Assembly (NCBI GenBank): GCA_964572045.1
Contig: CAZNEI010000002.1
Location: 62,001-126,000 of the forward strand
Direction: 5' to 3'
From: CBDCKR01 sp964572045
GTDB taxonomy: Bacteria > Gemmatimonadota > Gemmatimonadetes > Longimicrobiales > Gaopeijiaceae
DNA: 64,000 bases
The position numbers and the translations under genes were made by a program. The notes under the pieces were generated by a model that saw only the letters and a program-made list of their open reading frames with translations, was not told the origin of the DNA and made no database searches. Positions 7,299 through 15,555 of the stretch are shown piece after piece; position 1 is the first letter of the stretch, and each line of letters opens with the position of its first letter.

Positions 7299-8651
7299 AT
7301 GACGGATCTGCCCGGCATCGAATCTCGGAAAATGACGCGGCGGGCCGCGCTGCAGCATCTCGCAGCCGGCGGGCTCGCCGCCGCGCTCGGTGCCTGCCGC
7401 GGCGCGGATTCGGAGGGACGCCGGGGTGTCACGCTCCGGTGGTGGTCGACCCAGGCGGCTCCCGCTCAGCTGGCGGCTTATCGGGCGCAGATTGCCGCGT
7501 TCGAAGCGGCCCACGCCGGTGTGCGGGTCGTCTTCGAGGCGATCTCAGACGAGGGCTACGCGACTCAGCTCGCCGCGGCCTTCGCGTCGGGCGAGGTGCC
7601 CAACCTTATCACTCACCTGCCGTCGTTCGCCGTCCAGGGCTACTACGCGAACGGGCTGATCGAGCCGTTCGGCGAGGTCATCGAGTCGATCAGGCCAGAC
7701 AAGTATTACCGGGGCGCGAACGACGTCTACCGCGCCGCCGACGGCCGCTACGTCGGTACGGGAATCGGGAACACCGCGGCCGACATGCTGTGGGTGCGTC
7801 GCGACCTGATGGAAAGGGCGCAGATCGACAGGATCCCCGAGACGTGGGACGAGCTGCGAGCCGCCTGTCGGGCGATGCAAGGCGGAGGCGTCTACGGCGC
7901 CCCCCTTCCCTACGGCTTGGACTCGGCCAACTCGCTCACCTTCGTCGGCTTCATCCACCGCGCCGGGGGCTCGGTGTTCACCCCGGACCTGCAGGTCGCT
8001 CTGGACCAGCAGGCGACCTACGACGCCCTCGAGTTCTACCGATCGATGCGAGAGCTCTGCCCCCCGGGCGCCACCGGCTACTCGTGGGGTGAGATGCTCA
8101 CGGCGTTCGTGAGCGGCGCCACGGCCACGGGACTCTACGCCGGTCGAGTCTTGGCCAATGTCTCGGCGCAGAACCCCGGGATCGCGGATTCGATCACGTG
8201 CGCGCTCTATCCGCGCATCTCGCGGGACGTCCCGCCCTGGACCTATAATGACTTCCCGTGCGTGTGCATTCCCCGGGCGGCTCCGAACAAGGCCGAGGCG
8301 AAGCGGTTCGCGGCGGCTCTCTTCGAGCCTTCGGGCTACATTCCGCAGCTCCACGCCGCCCCGGGACACGTGCTGCCCGTGCTGCAGACGGTCGCGGAGG
8401 ACCCGGCGTACCGGGACAACGAGATCATCAAGAAGTATCCGCGAGAAATCGACCTCATGGCCTCCGCGGCGGCCCAGGGGCACAACCTCGGATTCGAGAC
8501 GCCGGCTCACCAGGCCAATCCGAAGGCGGGCGAGATCATCGCCTCCAACACCCTCGCCGAGATGGTGCAGCGGGTGGTCCTGAACAGTGAGGACCCCAGG
8601 GCGACCGTCGGCAACGCCTCGAGGCGACTCGAGGAAATCATGCGCGGCTGA
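7299..8651 (+). CDS. ABC sugar-type solute-binding lipoprotein
   Basis: 450 residues, the family-1 (MalE/UgpB-like) extracellular binding protein. The N-terminus has a twin-arginine-like TRRAALQHL, a hydrophobic run and a lipobox ending LGAC (Cys33), so it is an exported lipoprotein. The mature part begins VTLRWWSTQAAPAQLAAYRA, with the usual FEAAHAGVRVVFEAI segment. It lies first in a complete importer set with two permeases and an ATPase. Placement directly behind the oxidase pair suggests it captures the oxidase substrate. Family-1 importers mostly carry sugars, polyols or glycerophospho-compounds, so a sugar-linked amino compound is conceivable. An internal Met12 is an alternative start; neither has a strong ribosome site. 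Confidence 0.88.
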   Translation: MTDLPGIESRKMTRRAALQHLAAGGLAAALGACRGADSEGRRGVTLRWWSTQAAPAQLAAYRAQIAAFEAAHAGVRVVFEAISDEGYATQLAAAFASGEVPNLITHLPSFAVQGYYANGLIEPFGEVIESIRPDKYYRGANDVYRAADGRYVGTGIGNTAADMLWVRRDLMERAQIDRIPETWDELRAACRAMQGGGVYGAPLPYGLDSANSLTFVGFIHRAGGSVFTPDLQVALDQQATYDALEFYRSMRELCPPGATGYSWGEMLTAFVSGATATGLYAGRVLANVSAQNPGIADSITCALYPRISRDVPPWTYNDFPCVCIPRAAPNKAEAKRFAAALFEPSGYIPQLHAAPGHVLPVLQTVAEDPAYRDNEIIKKYPREIDLMASAAAQGHNLGFETPAHQANPKAGEIIASNTLAEMVQRVVLNSEDPRATVGNASRRLEEIMRG

Positions 8652-8706
8652 TCTCGATGAGCTCCGATGCAAGGGACGCGGCGCCGTCCGGTCGAAGGGG
8701 CGCCCG

Positions 8707-9630
8707 ATGAATGCAGCGACCGCCACGGCGGGGGCGGGCGCGCCATCCTCGCACGAAAGGCGCGACGCTCTGCTCGGCGTCGCGCTCATCGCACCGACCG
8801 TGCTGGTGTTCTCGACCGTCATCCTCTATCCGCTCGTCTCAGCGATCTACCTCTCCCTCTTCTCGATCTACACACCCACGCTCGGCGGCGAGTGGGTCGG
8901 CGTGAACAACTACGGTGAGCTCCTCGCCAGCGGGCGGTTCTGGAACGCGGTCGGCAACACCGTGGTCTGGACCGTCGGCACCCTGACGCTCCAACTCGTC
9001 AGCGGCGTCGCGGTGGCCCTCCTGCTGAACCAGTCGATCGTCTTCCGCTCGCTGGCCCGCAGCCTGATCCTCTTTCCCTACTTTCTGTCGACGGTCGTGG
9101 CGGTACTGGTCTGGCGCTGGCTCTTCAACGACCTCTACGGGATCCTGAACCACGTGCTGCTGATGGCGGGGATGATCGACATGCCCGTCAACTGGCTGGG
9201 CGAGATGCCAAACGCCATGGCTTCGATCATCCTCGTCGGAGCTTGGAAGTACTTTCCGTTCGTCGTGATCGCCGTCTTGGCGCGCCTGCAGACGATTCCC
9301 GAGCACCTGTACGAAGCCGCCACCATCGATGGCGCCGGCCCTCTCGAGCGGTTCGCCGACATCACGCTCCCGCAGCTCCGTGACGTGCTCGTGGTCGTCG
9401 TTCTCCTGCGCGCGATCTGGGATTTCAAGGAGTTCGACTTGATCTACCTGATGACCGGGGGCGGGCCCGTCAACGCGACCCAGACGCTGTCGCTTCTCGT
9501 GTACGAGGAAGCCTTCCGGCTCAACCGCATGGGGATGGCGTCGAGCTACGCCGTGGCCATGATGCTGGTGCTGCTCGGGTTCACGCTGCTCTACCTCCGG
9601 CAAACCCGCCATCCCCTCGAGGAGGCGTAG
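8707..9630 (+). CDS. ABC sugar-type permease, MalF/UgpA-like
   Basis: 307 residues from ATG 8707, chosen because GAAGGGG ends 6 bases upstream; longer in-frame extensions have no ribosome site. It is an inner-membrane protein with about six hydrophobic segments, the first at LLGVALIAPTVLVFSTVILYP. The cytoplasmic EAA loop reads YEAATIDGAGPLERFADITLPQL and docks with the ATPase. It pairs with the permease encoded next, whose start overlaps its stop by one base. The length is normal for the family. Together with the binding protein at 7299 and ATPase at 10464 it forms a complete importer. Confidence 0.92.
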   Translation: MNAATATAGAGAPSSHERRDALLGVALIAPTVLVFSTVILYPLVSAIYLSLFSIYTPTLGGEWVGVNNYGELLASGRFWNAVGNTVVWTVGTLTLQLVSGVAVALLLNQSIVFRSLARSLILFPYFLSTVVAVLVWRWLFNDLYGILNHVLLMAGMIDMPVNWLGEMPNAMASIILVGAWKYFPFVVIAVLARLQTIPEHLYEAATIDGAGPLERFADITLPQLRDVLVVVVLLRAIWDFKEFDLIYLMTGGGPVNATQTLSLLVYEEAFRLNRMGMASSYAVAMMLVLLGFTLLYLRQTRHPLEEA

Positions 9631-10460
9631 TGCGCGCCCGCTGGCCCAGAGCGATCTGGACGGTCCTCGCCTGGACGATCGTGCTGGCGGTCGTCTTTCC
9701 GTTGATCTGGATGATCGTCACCTCGCTCAAGCCTCAGGCCGAGCTGTTCAGCATTCCGCCCACCCTGCTGCCGGAGACCGTCACCTTCGAGCACTACCGG
9801 CGGCTGCTGACCGAGACTCCCTTCCCGCGGTACTTCCGAAACTCGACGATCCTGGCCGTGACGACGACTCTCGTCGTCATCGCGCTCGGAACGCTGGGGG
9901 CCTACAGCCTCCTACGCTTCCGGTACCGCGGCCGCGAGGCTCTCGCAACCCTCGTCCTGTTCACCTATCTCATGCCGTCGGTGGTGTTGATCATCCCGCT
10001 GTACCTGCTGATGGTCTCGCTGGGGCTGGCCAACACGATCGCGAGTCTCGTGATCGCCTACACGACCTTCGCGCTGCCCTACGCACTCTGGCTGTTGCGA
10101 TCGTTCATGGCCGAGATCCCCGAGGACATCGAATCGGCGGCGCTGATCGACGGCGCGGGCCGGATGGAGGCCTTCGTAGACGTGATTCTTCCGCAGGCTC
10201 TGCCGGGCATCGTGGCGGCGGCGCTGTTTACCTTCATCCTCTGCTGGAACGAGTACCTGTTCGCGCTGGTGCTCGTGAACTCCGACAGCGTTCGCCCGTT
10301 GACTGCCGGGACGATGAACATGTTGATCACGGCGTTCAACATCGACTGGTCCTTGCTGATGGCCGCCTCGGTCCTGATGAGCCTGCCGCTCATCGTTTTC
10401 TTCACATTCCTCCAGGGGATGCTCACGCGGGGATTCGGCGCCGGCGCGGTGAAGGGTTGA
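9630..10460 (+). CDS. ABC sugar-type permease, MalG/UgpE-like
   Basis: 276 residues from GTG 9630, which shares its first base with the stop of the preceding gene; GAGGAGG lies 4 bases upstream. Six transmembrane segments are expected. The EAA loop reads IESAALIDGAGRMEAFVDVILPQ. The N-terminal LKPQAELFSIPPTLLPETVTFEHYRRLL segment is typical of MalG-type subunits. It forms the heterodimeric channel with the 8707 product. Confidence 0.92.
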   Translation: MRARWPRAIWTVLAWTIVLAVVFPLIWMIVTSLKPQAELFSIPPTLLPETVTFEHYRRLLTETPFPRYFRNSTILAVTTTLVVIALGTLGAYSLLRFRYRGREALATLVLFTYLMPSVVLIIPLYLLMVSLGLANTIASLVIAYTTFALPYALWLLRSFMAEIPEDIESAALIDGAGRMEAFVDVILPQALPGIVAAALFTFILCWNEYLFALVLVNSDSVRPLTAGTMNMLITAFNIDWSLLMAASVLMSLPLIVFFTFLQGMLTRGFGAGAVKG

Positions 10461-10463
10461 GCC

Positions 10464-11612
10464 GTGGCTGAGGTCGTCTTCGAGAAGGTCCGCAAAGCGT
10501 TCGGCACCACGGTGGCCGTCGATGCCCTCGACCTCACGATCCGTGACGGCGAGTTCGTCAGCGTTCTCGGGCCCTCGGGCTGCGGCAAGACCACGACGCT
10601 CAGGATGCTGGCGGGTCTGGAGAAACCCACCGGGGGGACGATCCGCATCGGGGGACGCGTGGTCAACGGCGTCCCGCCGGCCAAGCGCGACGTCGCGATG
10701 GTCTTTCAGTCCTACGCGCTGTATCCGCACATGACGGTCGGGCAGAACCTCGCCTATCCACTGAAGAAACGCGGGGTTCGTGAGCCCGAGCGCTCCGAGC
10801 GGGTCCGGGCCACCGCCCGCCTCTTGGAGCTGGAGGCACTGCTGGATCGGAAGCCGCGGCAACTCTCGGGCGGACAGCAGCAGCGTGTGGCGCTCGGCCG
10901 CGCGCTGGTCCGGGAGCCGAGGGTATTCTTGCTGGACGAGCCGCTCTCCAACCTGGATGCGCGGCTGCGAGCCCATATGCGTGCGGAGCTCATCGAGCTG
11001 CATCGACGCATCGGACGCACGGTGATCTATATCACGCACGATCAGCTCGAGGCGATGACGATGTCCGATCGGATCGCCGTCATGGAGGCCGGGGTGGTGC
11101 AGCAGTTCGCCACTCCCGCAGATATCTTTCACCGTCCGGCCAACGTCTTCGTCGCCGGATTCATCGGCTCCCCGTCCATGTCGCTGGTTGCCGGTGAGCT
11201 CGAGGCCGGGGACAGGGCAGGGGATGGGGGCGCGAGGGGGGACGCGCGCATCCGTTTTCGCTCGGGCGCACTCGTCATTCCCCTGCCGCCCGGTTTGCTG
11301 AAAGAGTCGGCCGCTGGCCAACCGGTCTCGCTCGGCATCCGACCAGAGGATATCCTCCTTGGGAGTGGAGAGCATTCGGCGACGGTAAGGGTCGTCGAGC
11401 GGATGGGCCATGAGAGCATCGTCACCTTGGATCGCGAGGGGACTCCGTTGATCGCGCGGGCGCCCGGAGACGCGCGCATCGACGCCGGTGACACGGTCCG
11501 CTTTTCGCTCAGGGGAGATCGGCTTCACCTCTTCGATGCGGCCACGGGCCTGCGGCTCAACGCGGACCTCGAGGACGACATCGAGCCACTTCCCACCGAC
11601 CCTGCGGACTAG
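10464..11612 (+). CDS. ABC importer ATPase, MalK/UgpC-like
   Basis: 382 residues from GTG 10464, 3 bases after the permease stop with GAAGGG upstream. Walker A GPSGCGKTT is at 36-44, the Q-loop is VFQSYALYPHMTVG, the signature LSGGQQQR, Walker B VFLLDEPLSNLD, and the switch His is in YITHDQLEAMTM. The C-terminal third (from about residue 235) is a TOBE-type regulatory domain with a SLGIRPEDILLG block, as in MalK. It powers the importer encoded just upstream. Confidence 0.94.
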   Translation: MAEVVFEKVRKAFGTTVAVDALDLTIRDGEFVSVLGPSGCGKTTTLRMLAGLEKPTGGTIRIGGRVVNGVPPAKRDVAMVFQSYALYPHMTVGQNLAYPLKKRGVREPERSERVRATARLLELEALLDRKPRQLSGGQQQRVALGRALVREPRVFLLDEPLSNLDARLRAHMRAELIELHRRIGRTVIYITHDQLEAMTMSDRIAVMEAGVVQQFATPADIFHRPANVFVAGFIGSPSMSLVAGELEAGDRAGDGGARGDARIRFRSGALVIPLPPGLLKESAAGQPVSLGIRPEDILLGSGEHSATVRVVERMGHESIVTLDREGTPLIARAPGDARIDAGDTVRFSLRGDRLHLFDAATGLRLNADLEDDIEPLPTDPAD

Positions 11613-11640
11613 AAGGCTGTTGGAGAGGCGCTGGCGGATC

Positions 11641-12546
11641 ATGGATCGAACGAGTGTTGAGTGGAGCGGACCGATGCCGGCCCTCACGACCCCGTTTCGG
11701 GCGGACGGCGCCATCGACGGGGGCGCGTTCCAGCAGAACATCGAACGGCTCCTCGAGGCCGGAGCCACCGGCGTATTGGCCGGAGGCTGCACCGGCGAGT
11801 TCTGGGCACTGACCCATGAGGAGCGGAAGCGCCTCGGCCCCCTGGCCAAGGAAGCGGCCGGAGAGTCGGGCACGGTGCTTGTGGGTACCGGAGCCGTCAC
11901 GGTGGAGGAGACGGTTGCGCTCACCCTCGAAGCGCAGCAGGCGGGCTGTGATGGCGCTCTGATCCTGCCGCCCTACTTCGTGCGCCTGACCGATGACGAG
12001 ATCGTCGCGCACTATGCGGCCGTTTCGGACGCGGTCGACATCCCGATCGTCCTGTACAACATTCCGGGAAACGCCGTGAACGCGCTCACCCCGCCGCTGG
12101 TGGCGCGGCTCGCCGAGCTGGATCGTGTGGTCGCGATCAAGGAGAGCGCCGGCGATTGGAACAACTACTACGCGACCTTCCTGGACGTCCGCGACCGGAT
12201 TCGCGTCTTCTGCGGCCCGTCGTCGGTCTACGGAGTGCCGGCCGTGGAGCTCGGCGCCGACGGCACGATCGACTGCTTCCCGAACGTGTGGGTGCCGGGC
12301 GGGCTGGACCTCTACCATGCGCCGCACCGTGGCGATCGTGAGGGAGCGGTCCGCCTGCAGGCGCTGGGCCGAAGGCTCACCGACCTCTTCACGACCGGAG
12401 GCCGAACGATCTACCCCTCGACGAAGGCTGCGATGGACTTGCTCGGGTTCCCGGGCGGCGGGGCCCCTCGCGCGCCCTTGCAGCCGCTCACCGGTGAGCC
12501 ACTCGAGGGCCTGGAGCGCGGGCTCGCCGCCCTCGGCATAACGTGA
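11641..12546 (+). CDS. DapA-family (dihydrodipicolinate synthase/NAL superfamily) lyase or deaminase
   Basis: 301 residues from ATG 11641. A (beta/alpha)8 class I aldolase-type enzyme with Schiff-base Lys167 in VAIKES and the general acid/base Tyr139 in IVLYNIPG. The carboxylate-binding loop reads GCTGEF, with Cys where most members have Thr. The family includes dihydrodipicolinate synthase, N-acetylneuraminate lyase, pyrroline-hydroxycarboxylate deaminase and several keto-deoxy sugar acid dehydratases. Its place in an oxidase-importer operon points to a catabolic lyase or deaminase that acts on the oxidised imino product, as in hydroxyproline breakdown. That is inference. The ribosome site (GGAGAGG) is 12 bases upstream, which is rather far. 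Confidence 0.88.
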   Translation: MDRTSVEWSGPMPALTTPFRADGAIDGGAFQQNIERLLEAGATGVLAGGCTGEFWALTHEERKRLGPLAKEAAGESGTVLVGTGAVTVEETVALTLEAQQAGCDGALILPPYFVRLTDDEIVAHYAAVSDAVDIPIVLYNIPGNAVNALTPPLVARLAELDRVVAIKESAGDWNNYYATFLDVRDRIRVFCGPSSVYGVPAVELGADGTIDCFPNVWVPGGLDLYHAPHRGDREGAVRLQALGRRLTDLFTTGGRTIYPSTKAAMDLLGFPGGGAPRAPLQPLTGEPLEGLERGLAALGIT

Positions 12547-12577
12547 GATCAGCACTAACCTCAGCAGGAGTTCCACG

Positions 12578-14023
12578 ATGACCGCACCTACCCTAGTCAG
12601 AGCCCGGAGCGCGCCTCAGCTCGAGCCGCGCGAGTACAGCACCAGCTTCGGCGAGTTCATCGGCATCGGCCCGAACGGCAACCTGTGGGTCGACGGGTGC
12701 GATGTCGCGGAGCTCACCGACCGGTTCGGAAGCCCCCTCTTCATCATCTCGGAGAATCAGCTCCGCTACACCTATCGAGCGTTCCGTGACGCGTTTCGCG
12801 CTCATTATCCCGGCACGGAGATCCTGTTCGCCAACAAGTCCAACAACGGGTTGGCGATCCGCCACATCATGAATCAGGAAGGGGCAGGCGGTGACTGCTT
12901 CGGGACCACGGAGATGTATCTGGCCCTGCTGGCCGGCACGGATCCCAAGACGCTCGTATTGAACGGCTCGAACAAGGAGGACGAGGAGCTCGAGATGGCG
13001 GTCGCCAACGGGCTCTGCATCAACATCGACGCCATGGACGAGCTCGACCGGATCGACCGGGTCGCGACGCGCCTCGGCAAGGAGGTGGACATCGGGATCC
13101 GCCTCGCGCTGGACCTCGATCCCCTGGCCGAGCGAGAGGGCGTCGCCATGCACGGGCCGGGGACGCTGAAGGAGCAGAGCGACTCGACCAAGTGGGGCAT
13201 GACGCGCGAGCAGACCGTCGAGATCGTCAAGCAGGCCCAGGGCATGCCCCACATGCATCTGGCGGAGATCCACTTCCACCTGAGCCGCATGTCGAACGTC
13301 GCGGCCGACTTCGCCGTAATGGCGGGCGAGATGGTGACGTGGGCCGGCTTCATCCGGGACGAGACGGGCTGGACCGTGCCGACGATCGACATCGGCGGCG
13401 GCTGGACCTTCGGCAAGTGGTACGGGACGGGCCCCAACACGCAGATCGACGACGACAGCGCCCCGAGCGCCGAGGACTACGCCCGGGAGTGCGCCAAGGC
13501 GATCAAGGACGAGGCCGAGCGTCTGGACTTTCCGTTGCCGAATCTCCGCCTGGAGCCCGGGCGCTCGTTGTCGGGGCCGTCGGGTATCGCCGTCGGAACC
13601 GTGGGTGCCGTGAAGACGGGCGTCCAGAAGAAGTGGGTCAACCTCGATCTCTCGACCAATCACCTGTCGTGGGCGGCCATCCTCGACTGGTACTACCACG
13701 CCGTGCCGGTGAGGGATGCGGCCGCCGAGGGGACGGAAACGGTCGACCTGGTCGGACCGCTGTGCAACTCCGATGAGCTCGGCCTACACCGGAAGATGCC
13801 CCCGCTCGAACGGGGCGACTACGTGGCGTTCCTCGACACCGGTGGCTACTGCGAGTCCAGCGCGGCCCGCTACAATGCGCAGCGGCTCCCCGCGACCGTG
13901 CTCGTAACCGGCGACAGCGCCGAGGTGATCACCGACCCCGAAGAGTTCCGTGACGCGGCCGGCCGATTCCGGGTGCCCTCGCATCTGCTGGCCGGCTCGT
14001 TCGCGGTCGAGACGCACGCGTAG
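12578..14023 (+). CDS. PLP-dependent decarboxylase/racemase of the LysA (fold-type III) family
   Basis: 481 residues, longer than usual diaminopimelate decarboxylase (about 420). AGGAG precedes the ATG. The PLP lysine is in EILFANKSNNGLA (Lys87). The barrel carries IHFHLSRM, with His where LysA has GSQ-like motifs, and DIGGGWTFG. The C-terminal domain ends with DTGGYCESSAARYN, equivalent to the LysA Cys/Tyr active-site strand. The family decarboxylates D-configured amino acid centres (meso-diaminopimelate, ornithine, carboxynorspermidine) or racemises. It sits 31 bases after a DapA homologue, yet the neighbours are catabolic, so lysine synthesis is unlikely. The N-terminal extension of about 30 residues is unexplained. 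Confidence 0.82.
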   Translation: MTAPTLVRARSAPQLEPREYSTSFGEFIGIGPNGNLWVDGCDVAELTDRFGSPLFIISENQLRYTYRAFRDAFRAHYPGTEILFANKSNNGLAIRHIMNQEGAGGDCFGTTEMYLALLAGTDPKTLVLNGSNKEDEELEMAVANGLCINIDAMDELDRIDRVATRLGKEVDIGIRLALDLDPLAEREGVAMHGPGTLKEQSDSTKWGMTREQTVEIVKQAQGMPHMHLAEIHFHLSRMSNVAADFAVMAGEMVTWAGFIRDETGWTVPTIDIGGGWTFGKWYGTGPNTQIDDDSAPSAEDYARECAKAIKDEAERLDFPLPNLRLEPGRSLSGPSGIAVGTVGAVKTGVQKKWVNLDLSTNHLSWAAILDWYYHAVPVRDAAAEGTETVDLVGPLCNSDELGLHRKMPPLERGDYVAFLDTGGYCESSAARYNAQRLPATVLVTGDSAEVITDPEEFRDAAGRFRVPSHLLAGSFAVETHA

Positions 14024-14027
14024 CTTC

Positions 14028-14810
14028 ATGGATCTCGGCATCGCGGGACGCCGCGCGATCGTGACCGCCGCCAGCAGGGGGCTCGGGCGGGCTTGTGCGC
14101 TCTCGCTGGCGCAGGAAGGCGCGGAGGTGTGGATCACCGCTCGGACGAAGGAGCCGCTCGAGGAGGCGGCGAGCGATCTTGCCGAGCGCACCGGCGGCAC
14201 GGTCCACGCCGTTCCGGGCGACATCACGACGGAGGGGGGCCGTCGCGCGGTCCTCGATGCCTGCGCCGAACCCGACATCCTGGTCGCCAATCCGGGTGTG
14301 CGACAGGTGCCGGCCGATTTCCGCGCCATGGCGCGCGCGGACTGGGACGAGTGGTTGGGGGCGCACTTCTATTCGTCGCTGGACCTCATCCGCGCGGTGG
14401 TGCCGGGCATGTGCGCGCGGCGCTTCGGTCGGGTGGTGAGCCTGTCGGTGAGCTTCATCAAGTTTCCGCAGGTCGGCTTTGCCGCCAGCCACGCCGCCCG
14501 GCTCGCCTTGAGTGGGGCGATCGCCTCCATGGTGCGGGAGCTGGTGGCGCAGAACGTCACGATCAACACCGTCTGTCCCGGCCTCTTCGACACCGATGCG
14601 CTGCGCACCAACCTCCACGCGCACGCGAGACGCGGGAACACGACCTACGAGGCGATCGTGAAGGACCGGAAGAAGGGGTGCCCGGCCGGCCGGTTCGCCG
14701 ACCCGGCGGAGTGCGGCGATCTGGTCGCGTACCTCTGCGCCGCGCAGTCGGGCTTCATGACCGGTCAGAACATCATCAACGACGGCGGCGTCTATCAGGG
14801 ACTGTTTTGA
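14028..14810 (+). CDS. Short-chain dehydrogenase/reductase fold protein lacking the YxxxK pair
   Basis: 260 residues from ATG 14028, 4 bases after the upstream stop. The nucleotide-binding turn TAASRGLG (13-20) and the overall spacing are those of classical SDRs. The catalytic Tyr-x-x-x-Lys is replaced: the segment VGFAASHAARLAL has Phe151 and His155 at those positions, and the NNAG motif reads ANPG. Ser138 remains. The standard hydride-transfer mechanism should therefore fail or differ. It may bind NAD(P) with another chemistry, such as dehydration, or be a non-catalytic partner of the neighbouring intact SDR at 14836. The rest of the reading frame is intact and well conserved, so it does not look like a decaying gene. 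Confidence 0.82.
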   Translation: MDLGIAGRRAIVTAASRGLGRACALSLAQEGAEVWITARTKEPLEEAASDLAERTGGTVHAVPGDITTEGGRRAVLDACAEPDILVANPGVRQVPADFRAMARADWDEWLGAHFYSSLDLIRAVVPGMCARRFGRVVSLSVSFIKFPQVGFAASHAARLALSGAIASMVRELVAQNVTINTVCPGLFDTDALRTNLHAHARRGNTTYEAIVKDRKKGCPAGRFADPAECGDLVAYLCAAQSGFMTGQNIINDGGVYQGLF

Positions 14811-14835
14811 TGATCGATCTGAGCGAAATGCGTCC

Positions 14836-15555
14836 GTGATCGGTCCCCAGGGGCGGGTCGTGATGCTCTCGGGGGCTACGGGAGGAATCGGGGCCGCGAT
14901 CACCCGGCGTCTGTCCGCGGACGCGTTCCGGCTGTCGCTGGGAGTCCGGGACGTCGATCGAGCTCGCGAGATGTTCGGCGAGCTGCCCCCCGACCGTGGG
15001 CTGATCCGCCGGTTCGAGGCCGCCGAGGGGCACACGGCCCAGACCTGGGTCGACGCGACCCTCGAGCGCTTCGGGCGGATCGACGCGCTCATCAACAACG
15101 CCGGCATCTTACGGCAGATCTTCTTTGACGAAGGCGACGAGGAGCTCCTCCAGGAACTCTGGACCGTGAACGTGTTGGCGCCGTTCCGGCTGATCCGGCA
15201 CGCTCTGCCCCATCTTTCCAAGACCGGCGGCGGCCGGATCATCAACGTCGCCTCGACCGATGCGAAGCGCTACCGGCAGGGCGTCTCGGTGGGCTACTCA
15301 ATGAGCAAGCATGCCGTCCTGGCGCTGAGTCACGCCGCCAAGACCGCCGGCTGGGAGCACGGCGTGCGCGTCACGGCCCTCTGCCCCGGCGCCGTAGACA
15401 CGCCGATGATCCAGTCGATTCCGGGCGTGACACCGGTTGCCGAGCGGATCGAACCCGACACGCTGGCAGAGATCGTCTCGTTCCTGCTCTGCCTGCCGAA
15501 CAACACGTCGGTGCCCGAGCTCGTGGTCAACACGAGGTTGGAATCGGGCTATTGA
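14836..15555 (+). CDS. Short-chain dehydrogenase/reductase
   Basis: 239 residues from GTG 14836. Classical SDR motifs: SGATGGIG near residue 12, INNAG at about 85, and the catalytic VGYSMSK (Tyr and Lys present). PG motif CPGAVDTPM. It is the last gene of the rightward run and ends 28 bases before the stop of a convergent SDR gene. The final codons (VNTRLESGY) lie inside the left edge of the direct repeat copy A. A decayed copy of these codons survives at about 35142. It probably oxidises or reduces a hydroxyl/keto intermediate of the pathway. Substrate unknown. Confidence 0.87.
   Translation: MIGPQGRVVMLSGATGGIGAAITRRLSADAFRLSLGVRDVDRAREMFGELPPDRGLIRRFEAAEGHTAQTWVDATLERFGRIDALINNAGILRQIFFDEGDEELLQELWTVNVLAPFRLIRHALPHLSKTGGGRIINVASTDAKRYRQGVSVGYSMSKHAVLALSHAAKTAGWEHGVRVTALCPGAVDTPMIQSIPGVTPVAERIEPDTLAEIVSFLLCLPNNTSVPELVVNTRLESGY

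Noticed and set aside
9912..11924. Very long open frame on the minus strand across the permease, ATPase and lyase genes
   Set aside because: It is opposite three well-supported genes, and its translation is Arg/Gly/Pro/Asp-rich without domains. Codon-position GC bias leaves antisense frames open in this DNA.
4392..12546. Assignment as a trans-4-hydroxyproline degradation cluster
   Set aside because: Oxidase plus DapA-family genes fit, but no epimerase or ketoglutarate-semialdehyde dehydrogenase is present and the importer is of sugar type. Kept only as an analogy.
11641..14023. Lysine biosynthesis genes dapA and lysA
   Set aside because: Motif differences, an N-terminal extension and a purely catabolic neighbourhood argue against it.
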